This document shows, piece by piece, positions 51,109-63,700 of a DNA stretch of 64,000 nt. Position 1 is the stretch's first letter. The number at the start of each line of letters is the position of its first letter. Below the pieces are notes generated by a model. It searched no databases and was not told the DNA's origin. It saw only the letters and a program-made list of their open reading frames with translations. The translations under genes and the position numbers were made by a program. This stretch comes from Branchiostoma floridae (lineage: Eukaryota > Chordata > Leptocardii > Amphioxiformes > Branchiostomatidae). The stretch covers positions 3,771,830 through 3,835,829 of the forward strand of contig NC_049990.1 of assembly GCF_000003815.2 (NCBI RefSeq), in the 5' to 3' direction.

Positions 51109-51277
51109 TCCACCAGGTGCCATAATACCACCACCTCAAAAAAACGTTAGTATAGAGGTCTTCCCAAGATTGTCTTGAACTGTAATACAATTCAGATGTT
51201 TAGGTGTTGAAGACAATCTTGAGAAGGCCTCTATAACAACGTTTTTTGAGGTGGCGGTATAATGACACCTGGTGGAA
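51109..51277. mobile_element. Foldback element with about 70-bp arms (TTCCACCAGGTG ends)
   Basis: The left arm 51109-51180 and the right arm about 51207-51277 are inverted with few mismatches (CACCTCAAAAAAACGTT / AACGTTTTTTGAGGTGG). The loop is about 25 bp. No open frame. Confidence 0.8.
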
Positions 51278-51609
51278 GTATGCGAATGTATGTTACTACA
51301 AGTGAAAAAGTTAAAAAGTCTGCCCTAACGTTACACATTGAGCACCTAATGTTGTTGTTGTTGTTGTCCTCGTTTAACGTCTATTATTTCGCTAGACGTG
51401 GCCTCTAATGTTGCAAAACAGACGTAAAACACCCTACGTCTGCTTGGAGATTAGAACGACCTACCAGTCGTTCGTGACGACATAATCCTAATTTGCTCAG
51501 TCGACATTTTTATACAAACACTTGCTCGACCAGTAGGTCGTTGACCCCAGCACGACAAACTTGATTTGCATAAACAGGACGTCACCTGTCCACTGTGCAC
51601 CTCAATAGG

Positions 51610-51656
51610 TCCATATAAGGTGCGCAGGTGACGTATTAAGTGGGTCAGAGGTGACC
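51610..51656 (+). promoter_or_regulatory. Possible P450 core promoter with TATA-like box and DR1-like nuclear-receptor site
   Basis: TATAAGG at 51614-51620 lies about 150 bp before the start codon. GGGTCA-G-AGGTGA at 51642-51654 is a direct repeat with one-base spacing (DR1), and another AGGTGA is at 51626. CYP3 genes in vertebrates are controlled by nuclear receptors. Whether this site is used is inference. Confidence 0.35.
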
Positions 51657-51765
51657 AAGAGAACGGCACTAAATTACAGCAGGTCACCATTTTGCAGAGA
51701 GAGGTGGTTAGCTGTTAACTTGGTGTGAGCTGTTCCGGTCTGTAGTCTGCAAAGAGTGTTTCGCA

Positions 51766-54700
51766 ATGTTGGACCTCCTGCCTTTCTCCCCCACCTGGGT
51801 GCTGGTAGGACTGTGTGTGGTGTTGGTTTACCTGTAAGTGAGCCTTTAGTTTTACGTCGCACGTATCTTAATACTTGTTGTCGCTGGGGATCTAAATTAG
51901 CCGCCGTAAGTGTAATGTAAATACATGTGTTGTCAAGCTTGCTATGGATTTTTTTGGTAGCCACGAAACAGCAGAGAGTACCCTGTCCTACTGCCTGGAG
52001 TCCAGCCTTGTTGTGCTTTCACTAAGCTTTAAAAGTCACTACCGAAAGGTCACCTTCTTTGTTGGCGGAAGCGGACCTTTTGGGAGCCCTAGTTGATCCT
52101 AGTTCCCAGTCCAACATATTCTTGTACTGTAGTGGTGATTTGACTTCAGCCTAATACAAACAGTACGGCGCAGACTGTCCTTTGGGCAGACTCTAGATGC
52201 AGACCTCTCTATATGATAACCTACTATAACATGCCATACGTCAGGTTTGTACCGTAGTTGACTTGGACGTCATAAGTCGCCAGAAGACCTCAGATTTGGA
52301 CAACACATTATACACAATGGATTGTGCATGCAAAGTGTTACGCCTGTTGACATAGTGTACAGAACTCCGTTGCCGCACAAGTTCCTATATCCATGATCCA
52401 AAGAGCATAGTTACACAACTGTTTTCATACTTCCGACAACAAAACGGTATTTGACTCTCAGACCTTTTTCAATAAGGCGAGTAATGACGACTTCGGTAGT
52501 TTATACTTGAACTACGCTGGCTACTGTAGGTAAAGTGTTTGGCCACCATGGAGTTTTATTTGTAGGATGCGAGAACTTAGTGTCCCGTAGCCAAATATTT
52601 ACCCTCAGTTGCCAAATATTCGTAGCCTGGGTACCATACGTATTCTAGTAGTCCCTAAGGTAGCGAGTGTAAGGAGCCCCGGTAAAATACGGATGGTACC
52701 CAGGCTAAAATATTCGTACCCCGTATAGGAAGATCTGATGAAGGGAAGCTGAGAGAATATTCAAATAGATTCACTCAGGCGAACAAATAGCATAGACAAA
52801 GAGCGTTTGGGGTGTTTTGTTCTCGTTTAGTTCATACTTCATCGTTTGTCATATTCTTTTTCCGATTATAAAACCAAGGGTTACACACAAATGTGATTTT
52901 GATCGTTCAATGGTTGCTCAGCGATCGCTGTCTTGTGGAAAGGGGGCTAAAGGGGCGTAGCCATGACAAATGCGGGCAAACAGTGCGTGTAAATATTGTT
53001 CAAACCAGCAGGTGGTGCTTTCCACCCAACATTCTCTTGTACATACATTTCGTAAATATCATGTCTTTCATCAATTTTAGACATAGACAACGGAGATGGG
53101 TAAAGCCCAGTGTTATCATAGGCTTGTTTGTTTTTACAACAACCTTACCCCACATATATACACCAATTTGTCTTTGTCAACTCGACGGCCGATGATGTCA
53201 GTGACGCTTCGGCCCTTTGCCAACTCGGCCCAAAATAGGCAGATCGAATCAGCTAGGAACGGCACCCTAGCCCCAACGCCTTAACCAAATTCCTAATCCT
53301 AACCCTGACCCTAACCCCAACCTCAACCCCAACCCCTAACCCGTAACCCTAACGCCTAACCCTAACCCTAACCCTAACCCTAACCCTAACCCTAACCCTA
53401 ACCCTAACCCTAACCCTAACCCTAACCCTAACCCTAACCCCAGCCCCAGCCCCAGCCCCAGCCCCAGCCCCAGCCCCAGCCCCAGCCCCAGCCCTAGCCC
53501 TAGCCCTAGCCCTAGCCCTAGCCCTAGCCCTACCCCTAGCTCTACCCCTACCCCTATCCCAACCCCTAAACCCTAACCATACCCCAACACCAATCCCTAA
53601 CCCTAACCCTAACCATATACCTCTAACACCAATAACCCTACCCCTACCCCAATCCCTAACCCTACCACAATTCCTAGCCCGAACCCCAGACACAACCAAA
53701 CCCTAACCCCAACCTAAAGCTAACCTAACCCAACCTCAACCCCAACCCCAATTAACCCCAACCNNNNNNNNNNNNNNNNNNNNNNNNNNNNNNNNNNNNN
53801 NNNNNNNNNNNNNNNNNNNNNNNNNNNNNNNNNNNNNNNNNNNNNNNNNNNNNNNNNNNNNNNACCCAAGTTGGTAAGAAGCGAATCGTCCTGATCTCGA
53901 TTGGATTAGTTCATCCTTTAGCTCAAGTAAACTTAGCCTGTCTAAAGTCGCTCTCCTAGCGGCCGGCCTTATAGTTGCCACCTCCTTGGGGGTCATTGAC
54001 CCCAACCAGCGAGAGATTGTGTAAACACAGACTAACAGTAAACTTATTAAAAGTAAAAAAAAAAAATTACCTACTGAAATCAACATATTTTGTCCATGTG
54101 AACGCCCAATAACCAAGTTCCTCTGTCTTCTACTCACTGACAGGTACATGGTGTGGCCTTACTCCACCTTCAAGAAGCTGGGAATCCCAAACCCGAAGCC
54201 TTACCCGCTGTTTGGAAACTACCTGGAATATGGGAAGGTTTGTGTCTGTAACGTCATTGTTCTGAATAATTGGTAAACCGGCACAAGGTGTGTCCCGACT
54301 AGGTACCCTTTATTCCCATGTTTCACTGTCAACGAGCTTCAGTCGAATTTCAAAATAGCCCTAGAGTCGAGCGTACTAGCATGTTTCTCATGAAAATGTA
54401 TCACATTGGATGGGACTCGTTGACCGATTGATCGAGAGAAAATTATTCTTAATCTTTCATTGAGCTCGCACTTACGTTTCTAATATTCATTGTTGAAGAC
54501 TTGTGTGCCTGTGTCAGGCGTAACATTTCCCCCATTACCTTTAACCCAGGGAGCCAACCTGTTCGACAAGGAATGCTACGAGAAGTACAACAAAGTCTAT
54601 GGGTAAGTCCTTTGCTACATATTCTGGGTGACCTCAGCTAACTTATTCTTTATTGAACCAAATTATCCGTGATCCAGGTTCAATCCAAAATTTTGCTCCT

Positions 54701-57700
54701 GTCAAATATTTGCTCCCACACTGCTTGGGAGTTTCCAATGAACCCGAGGGGAAGAGGGGTAGCGATTTGGAGGCTAGCACTAACTAAAAAAAAAACGAAC
54801 CCAAACCGTAGCCCTTACTCTGCGCACGCGCACTAAACTGACAAAGAATAATCTTGTTGGGCAGACATTCGACATGACACCGGACAAAATGTCCCAAATG
54901 ACGACGTAATCACCATTCCTAATACCCGCCTCACATTATATACGATCTTCGGACGTACTTCGCGATCGCAGGAAGGTCGGCTGATTTTAAGATCTTAAGA
55001 TGGTCTTGCGTATTTTTCGCTCAAAATCTGTTTCCCTCACATATAAGCGAGCCTCGTGCGATCGACGGTGAATAAATCTATGATAATGAACCTCCCACGA
55101 CCTCTTGCATGCGGACAAGGGAACACAAAACGTTCCTCAAAAAAAGGCAAGAGATCAATAAATGTTGCTTATTTTGTTGTCGGAATCTTTTTAACCAATG
55201 AATGGAATGCGCGGGCATAATAGAAGTGACACAAGAAAGGAAAGTGTGTCACAAAGCCAGCCTACATACTGCCATAGGGGCCACAATGTTAGAATTACCC
55301 CCACATTCCCAGAAATTCAATATTTGTAAACAATCGGAAGTCGCGTGAACGTCGCCCGAACGTCGCCCGACTAACGGGCGTTCGCCATCCGATTTGCGTT
55401 CGATGATTAATAACTATGTCTGTGCTCGCCTATCGGTCTTCAATCGTTGGATTGACGCAAGACTATTGACCGATACCCTTGCGAGGTACGCACGATTTGC
55501 ACGCACGATCTGCGACTTGATAACGAGCTCTACGATCTCGGGGATCTCCTGCGACTTGTCGCTTATGTTAAGAACATGTTTCGCTGCACCGCGACCGTCG
55601 TAAGACTCCTGAAAATTGCCGGCGATCCCTAAAAATCGCAAGATGATCGTGAGAACACCGGACGTCTTACTCACGAAAATGTCATTTAGAGCTCGTAAAC
55701 TAGTCTTCCGATCGAATCGCGCCTAATGTGAGGCGGGTATAACGATGACAGAATGGAACTGATTGCAACTAACGTTATAAGCCCTTTCACAGAGATCATA
55801 ACGCATGCAAGGAATTCTAGGTTGTATGTCAAAAGCAAAGGCCCAGAAAAAGAAAACAAAAACCTGCCTGGATGTTATTAAGCAAATCGAAACAATGATT
55901 AAGACAAGGTTTTTCTCGAGGTGTTTTCGAGGCATTTACTTCCAACATATTACCTAGCTATAGAATTCGTGTCTTTACATATGTGAAAGGGATTACTGTT
56001 TGTTTGTCTGTTTGTTTTCAGGTACTTCGAAGGCAGGACACCAAACCTGATGGTCGGTGACCTGGAGCTCATCAAGGAAATCACGGTGAAGGAGATCAAC
56101 AAGTTCACCAACCGAAGGGTGAGTGACATAGAATAGATATTCTAACCTTATATTCTATTGAAACTCTATATCTTCGACACGTTTATGAAGGTTAGACATC
56201 CAGGTAAGCAATATTCAATACAATTCAATCTCTACAACTGGAAAAAAACGGAGATTTATTTCCGGACGTTTCGAGTGACATCCATCACTTGATTTGCATT
56301 TGTGTAACCTTTCCCATACGATCCTAACGATTTAGTGGTTAAACCAGTTTTTCTAGTTAGCTGTACTGGTATTGAATTGTTCTGACTAGTTCATTCTTTC
56401 AAAGCTGAAGAAGAGTGATGGATGTCACTCGAAACGTCCGGAAATAAATATCCGTTTTTATCCAGTTGTAGAGATTGAATTGTATTTGAATCTATATCTT
56501 TGACGTACGTTAATTGCCCTTTATAAAGGTTATACAAACATATACAATGTAGTTTCCATTCACATTAGTTTCTGCACGGAAATAGCTTAATATAAAAATG
56601 GCCACAGATTGAGTGAGTTGACCGCATTGCATGGTCGGTTCCAATCACCACCGAATATACCACCGAGTGAGCAAAGCGTAATGACCAAAAAAGGGCACAT
56701 GGTTAGTAGTAGCCTGACGTGATTCGAACCCGGTACCTCTGGTGTTCTATACAGAATACCTTGCAGTCACGTCACCCGAACTAATGGGAACGGCCAAACA
56801 AAGTAATGGGAACGGCCACAATGACCGGAATTGTAGCAGTTTCTCTCTATCATGTATTTCTTATGTATTTAAACATATTGTATGTAGACTTAATAGTTAT
56901 AGGACTTATAAGGACTCTAAACAATGTAAACTGTATCTCTGTTATGCACATGGTCTGACCCTTGCCTCTCCCCTAATGACCTCAATGAAGCGGCCTGCAG
57001 GCCAATTTGAGCTTTCATGAATAAATAAAGGTTCGAACAAAAACAAACAAACAAACTCACCTGCCCTATTTGCCCAGAGGACCAAAGAGACTCGGCAACT
57101 TTAATAGGATGTACGCAGGCTAGTTTCAATCTTTCATGTAAAGCGTTAATTCTTACCCGGAGAGTTTTGCCAACTTTTGTCGATATTGTGTTGCTGAAAC
57201 TACCTTTATTCTAAACTGCAGACTTTTGACGGTCAAGGGGATATCTTTGACAATGCTCTGACCAGCTTAAAGGACACGGACTGGAAAAGGGTCCGGAGTG
57301 CCATCACCCCTACCTTCAGCTCCGGGAAGCTCAAACAGGTTTGTCTTCTTCTGCTTCGTCACATCTTGTCGGATGATTTGTTCCAGGGCGACCATGGGCA
57401 CCAGGTCATGGCGCAGGATGCCCCAACACACATATATCAATAACTTCTTGAGTTATGTTGTCCACATACCCAACCGCCCAACCACCCAACCAACCACCCA
57501 CTCAACCAACCACCCAACCACCCAAAAAACACGTCAAACAACCACCCACCCAACCAACCAACCAACCAACCAACCAAACAAACAAACAAACAAACAAACA
57601 AACAAACAAACAAGCAAACAAACAAACAAACATCCAAACAAAAACAACAAACCAACCAAACAACAAACCAACATTCAAACCAACAAGGCAGCCACCAACT

Positions 57701-60700
57701 ACACCCACAACCTTCTGGGCAAAGGTTCGTCTTTTCCGACTCTTTCATCCTTTGTTGAGATTCTCGTGTTTCCTATAAATCCACAGATGGCGGCGCAGGT
57801 CGAGCGATGCGCGGATGGGCTAGTGGCGAACCTGGCGGAGAATCAAAAGACGGGGATGGAGTTTGACATGAAGCGGTGAGTTTCATCTTCAGCCTGATGT
57901 TCGTTTATCTTGGTGACAGGTGTTTCTCATTTTATTTTCCTTACTGGCTCAGATTCAAGTTTGTCCCTAGCCTGAGTTGTACCCCAAAGGTTAACTTGAC
58001 TTATCTTACCTTTGTATCATATTGGGCTACTGAATTTTTCTGTATTTCCCTTGCATATCAATTCACAGTTAAGATATAAAGCCTGCTCTCCAATAAGATC
58101 TCTTCAGTGTCATCGTCGAGGATGTGAATAAAGATCTGGAAGGTCTGCAGGCCCTCATGTGGCTGAACAGTCCTATCTTCGACCTGCACACACTGCTGCA
58201 CTGCTGGCAGGTGAACTGGGCTGAAGAGACGGTCTGGTCAACTCACTGCCACCTTTCTCCATCTCCTTCTATCTTCAGCGTGGTCATGTCGCTTATTCTC
58301 AAGGGCCTCTGCGCCTCGCCTTGTCAAAGTTCCCCAGTTGGCTCTGTTAGCTGCTCTATTTTCCCAATCAGCTTCAGGTATTATAGGGATGATGTATGGC
58401 TGTGTTACTGTGACGTATATGACTGTGTCATATTTCGACTTTACCGCCAGTCTTGCCGGTGCCTTCACCATGGACGTGATCTCCAGTACTGGATTCGGAG
58501 TGGATGTCGACTCCCTGCACAACCCGGACCATCCTCTGGTCACCAGCGCCAAGTCGTTTTTCGAGTTCAACTTCTACAACCCTATGATCATCATACTATG
58601 TGAGTATCAGCATCAGTCTGTTCTTGTAATTGATGTGAACCCGTGCAGTGCGAAATCAAACAAATCAAACTCCACGCCTTCTTTTCTCCCTGATGTCAAA
58701 AGCTGTCTACCACCAAAATGTAAAGACGTACATGTATGATGTCTAGAACAGAAAATTAGACAACAAGGGAAGTCGCTGTGAGGCCCCAACTTAACCTTCA
58801 TATTGACTTGACGTTTGTGTGTTCGTAGTTATTTCTAAGAATGACTTTATGTTCTGTTATTGTTCATTCTAATTTTCGTAGTAAAGATGATGTTGTATTT
58901 GCAAGAAGAAGGAAAAAATGTTTTCTTGTGTTTATCATGATTTCCTTAATAAAGATTAAGAAAGCATTTTTCGTTCCCCATAGTCTTATTCCCGTCGCTT
59001 GGCGGGATCCTGGAACGGCTGGGGTTTACCTTCTTCTCGAAGAAGGCTTTGAACTACTTCAGCGAGGCGGTGGACACGGCCGTCAGCATGAGAGGGAGCG
59101 AGCCGAATGGGACGGTGAGATCTTGTCGTGGGTAATTCCTAACAGATGAGCTATGGCAACATGTTATGTAATGTAAACATATAGAATTCGGTTATGTTTT
59201 ATTTGAAAATGAAGAAGTCTTATAGAGCCATCACAATTGTGAAATAGTACAAGATTTATGGTTTCTGAAGGAACTGTGCAAAGGGCCTTCACACTGAAAC
59301 CGAATCAGTACGAATCATGCAGAAGCAGTCGGAATGAAGAATATGCAAAATTCGTTTGTAAATGGTCAAACGTCTCAGATAGCATCCTCCAGATTTCGTC
59401 AGCAACTGAAAAATCTGAAGTCTCAGTCCGACAGTCGCTGTTGAATGATAGTGGATGCTGTGCTTATCATTTCAGGTCATTCTTAAGATTTGTGTTTTTT
59501 TTTTTCATTATCTATTTCAAATCATTTCACATGCTCAGAGACCAGTGGACCTCCTTCAGCTGTTGCTACAAGCTCACAACGAAGAACTGGACAAGAAGGT
59601 GTGCAACTTTGCTTATTTATGCTAATGCCCGGTCACATGTAGCGAAAATCGATCGGACTAACAGTCTGCTAGTTCTCATTTACGAGGAGGGATGACCCTG
59701 GCGGGAAGGTGGGAACCCNNNNNNNNNNNNNNNNNNNNNNNNNNNNNNNNNNNNNNNNNNNNNNNNNNNNNNNNNNNNNNNNNNNNNNNNNNNNNNNNNN
59801 NNNNNNNNNNNNNNNNNNTTGTCGGCATTAGGGTCATGCCTCCTCGTTATTTAGAGCTCCCAGACTATTTCTCCGATCGATTTTCGCTACACGTGAGGGG
59901 GGTATAAGGGCACAACCCGCCGCACGTGCAAATTTTCCGTACGTTTTTTGGAAGGTTCTGTCTCTCCCACCGACACTGTAACGTTATGTTGTAAATGTTA
60001 TGTTGTGTTATGTTATGTTGTGTTGTGTTATGTTATGTTATGTTGCACTATATTATATTAAGGGGGTGGAGAAGGAATTGTACACCCCTCCTTCACCATA
60101 AAAAGTCATGATTGTACAGGCCAGGCAAACAGGCAAATGCCTGTCTGTCTCCTCATCTGTCAAATCGACAGGAGAAAAAATATTGTATTATATTATATTA
60201 TATTGTATTGTATTGTATTGTACCATATCATATTATATTATATTATATTATATTATAATATTTTGCAATAAAAAGGTACCCAACGACGCCGCGAAGCACG
60301 GGATCTCCTCTATTGAGATCAAAGGGAACGCCATCATCATGTGGGTTGCCGGGTACGAGACTACAGCCAACACCCTGTCCCTCACAACCTACAACCTGGC
60401 CCTGCACCCGGAGGTGCAGGAGAAAGTCCACGCGGAGATTGCTGCTCTGCTGGAGAAACGCGTGAGTTGGGCTGTAATTGGTGGCACAAAATTTGACTTG
60501 ACTTACACATAGGACATAAGAGATCTCTTTTACTTTTTTTTTTTAAATTTACATCACCAGTTTTTCTCACCTGCTGACGTTTTCTTGTCTGTCAGACTTC
60601 TTCCTCAGAGCTTCTAACTGGAGTTCTGCCTCTCGCCGCTATATGTAGCCGATGTAGGTGTTTTTGCCACAAAAGCACCACCTAAATCGGCTACATATGG

Positions 60701-63700
60701 CGACGAGAGGTAGACCTCCAGTTAGAAGCTCTGAGGAAGATGTCTGACAGACATCGAAACGTCAGCTGATGATAAAAACTGATTGTGTACAAGAAAACTA
60801 TTATGTCCTATGATCTACTAACCTGATAAAATTGTTTTCGGATAACTTATTCATGTTTTTGACTGTCCAGCTCCAGATTTTTGTCAACGAATGAATATCA
60901 GGACAATCGATATTTCTTTATGAGAAGTTATTAAGGTGTGTAGAATCCACTGACGCAGCCCACTGTCTCTCTTGAGCTATTTGAAACTTGAAACTTTATT
61001 TTCCAATCAACTTTGCAGCCCTGACAACAAGGGCTGAATTGCATTGATTTTACCTAAGACAGCACTACAGTGATCATCATTACATGCACTTTCACAACAA
61101 AATTGAGATAAAATCGGCATAGAGCAATCAATATAAAATTTTAAATATATTTACATAAACATTTATATCGATACACAGGCAGCATTTTGGGCCAGAGTTC
61201 GTGGTACGAAGGACATCTTGTGTCTGTTTGATTTACTAAGTGGTATTGTCAGTTCTACATTGCGTTTCGGGTTATAGCGATCATTGCGATCATTGCTTCA
61301 TCATTCGTAGGCCTCTGGCGCTGTCCGTTGTCGACAAAAAGATCGTAGGATCTTTTGTCACTTAGTATCAATATCTTCTTTATAATTCCTTACTTTCCCA
61401 AGTTGAGTACGGATGATTTCTGTCCATTAGGAGAAGCTGGACTACGAGGCTGTCAACGACCTGCCTTACCTGGACATGTGTATCAGCGAGACCCTGAGGA
61501 TGTACCCTGCCGCACAGAGGTAGGCTTTTTTTTATTGCAACATTAATACAATACAAAAACATAGTGGTGCCCCTACTCGAGCACACAGTCTTATATTAAA
61601 GACACCACTAGACAAAATAACCACACAACATAGGACAAAAAAGATGAAACGGGTACGCTTTAGGCCTGGGTAGGCTTTATTAGGCAAGGAATGTAAGATT
61701 AGTGTTGTTTTTTTTTACCATTAGGCCATGTTGCTTTGATTATATGAATGGCATCCGCGCACGCATGAATGAATGAATGAATGAATGAATGAATGAATGT
61801 ATGAATGTATGAATGTATGAATGAATGAATGAATGAATAAATGAATGAATAAATGAATGACCTTAATTGTACTTTTGTGCTTAAACAAGCTAAGTACAGG
61901 TCGTAGCGCTAGTGATAATATTGTGTGTGTTCAGTCATCTGTTCAACCTTCCTGGCCAACTTTCACAATGAAGGTAACTTTTTTTTAGTCAAACGATTTT
62001 TGATACGCACGCTCGCGTCAATTTTTGGGTTTCCAGAGGATTTCATCCATATAATTAGATCAACATAGCCTAAATTGTAGATTCTAAAACGTGGCAAATT
62101 GGTCTTGTTTAGTGTTGGACTGAGAATCCAAAGATTCTGGGTTCGGATCCCTGACGTTCTGACGGCACTTTACGCCTAGTTCCTCACGCTGCTGCAAAGT
62201 CTTTAGAACGGGACGTTACGCTGTTGACTATTTTTTGTTGCATTTGTCGAAAAGCGGAATTTTCCTTTACAGCAAACCTGTAACTACTGTATTCATATAC
62301 CCCATTTTGAATTGTAACGGATGTAGGTTACCCCGCGGATAAAGGTGAACTAGGCAAAGCAGTCCTAGATTGATGGCCTCACGTTAATCTGTTTTGTCGT
62401 CAGGTTTGACCGCATTTGCAAGGAGGATACGGAGGTGAAGGGTCTACACATCCCGGCCGGCATGATCGTGAATATTCCCGTCTATGCGATCCACTATGAC
62501 GCAGAACTCTGGCCCGAACCCGAGAAGTTCAAACCTGAGAGGTCTGTTATTTTCATTTTTTTTCGACCTTTACTCAACCTTGATACATCTGTGAATATTT
62601 TCATCAGAATAAAGATACTCTTTTTACGCAAGCATTGGACCGCATCTGAACTGTGAGCAGCGACACCTGTCCTGCAGTACAATGTGAACCAGTTATAATT
62701 GCTCTGAAGAAGGTGACAGACGGTCACCGAAACGTTGGTGAGAATAAAGCAGTAATGGTTGTGTAAAAAGAGTCTCTTTATTCAACCTTGATACATCTTT
62801 GGCCTAAGTCGTTTTCAAGACTTCGATGAAGTCAATGATCTTTCTTTGTTAAAAGTAAACAGAGCAATTCACAATTCAATATTCGATACTCATGTTCAAA
62901 ATAGTCAACATGATATCAGTCCATCTTCTCAAAATCAGTCTATAGTTACATACTATTAGTTTCTCGTCGCGCCATATTCCGAAAACTTCAAAAAGTGACG
63001 ACGGGAGGCTCACTTGTAAGAATCGAAATTTGTTTGGGGTGGTGTGTATCCACGCTAGCGCAGTAAACGTGACGTCTACAGTTGGTCAAAAGTTCATAAC
63101 CTCTGCCGTCTCTTAAGGGCGTCTCGAAGAAAGTTAGGATGATATCATCAGTGTCAAGTACAAAATTTGTTCGGGGTGGTGTGTATCCACGCTAGCGCAG
63201 TAAACGTGACGTCTACAGTTGGTCAAAAGTTCATAACCTCTGCCGTCTCTTAAGGGCGTCTCGAAGAAAGTTAGGATGATATCATCAGTGTCAAGTACAA
63301 AATTTGTTCGGGGTGGTGTGTATCCACGCTAGCGCAGTAAACGTGACGTCTACAGTTGGTCAAAAGTTCATAACCTCTGCCGTCTCTTAAGGGCGTCTCG
63401 AAGAAAGTTAGGATGATATCATCAGTGTCAAGTACAAAATTTGTTCGGGGTGGTGTGTATCCACGCTAGCGCAGTAAACGTGACGTCTACAGTTGGTCAA
63501 AAGTTCATAACCTCTGCCGTCTCTTAAGGGCGTCTCGAAGAAAGTTAGGATGATATCATCAGTGTCAAGTACAAAATTTGTTCGGGGTGGTGTGTATCCA
63601 CGCTAGCGCAGTAAACGTGACGTCTACAGTTGGTCAAAAGTTCATAACCTCTGCCGTCTCTTAAGGGCGTCTCGAAGAAAGTTAGGATGATATCATCAGT

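Larger units (their letters stand above)
48731..51765. other. Intergenic stretch before the P450 gene
   Basis: No exon was recognised. Contents are a MITE copy, a tRNA-type SINE, TG/CA-rich simple sequence (50500-50880), a foldback element and the presumed P450 promoter. Another AATAAA follows a pyrimidine tract near 50351. Confidence 0.5.

Noticed and set aside
53349-53699. Long minus-strand open frame rich in Arg/Val/Gly/Ala
   Set aside because: It is the translation of the telomere-like hexamer tract and has no protein signal.
57298-57879. 193-codon plus frame and matching minus frames
   Set aside because: It joins a P450 exon end, a CCAA/CAAA microsatellite and the next exon. Splice sites at 57338 and 57786 and P450 homology explain the real coding parts.
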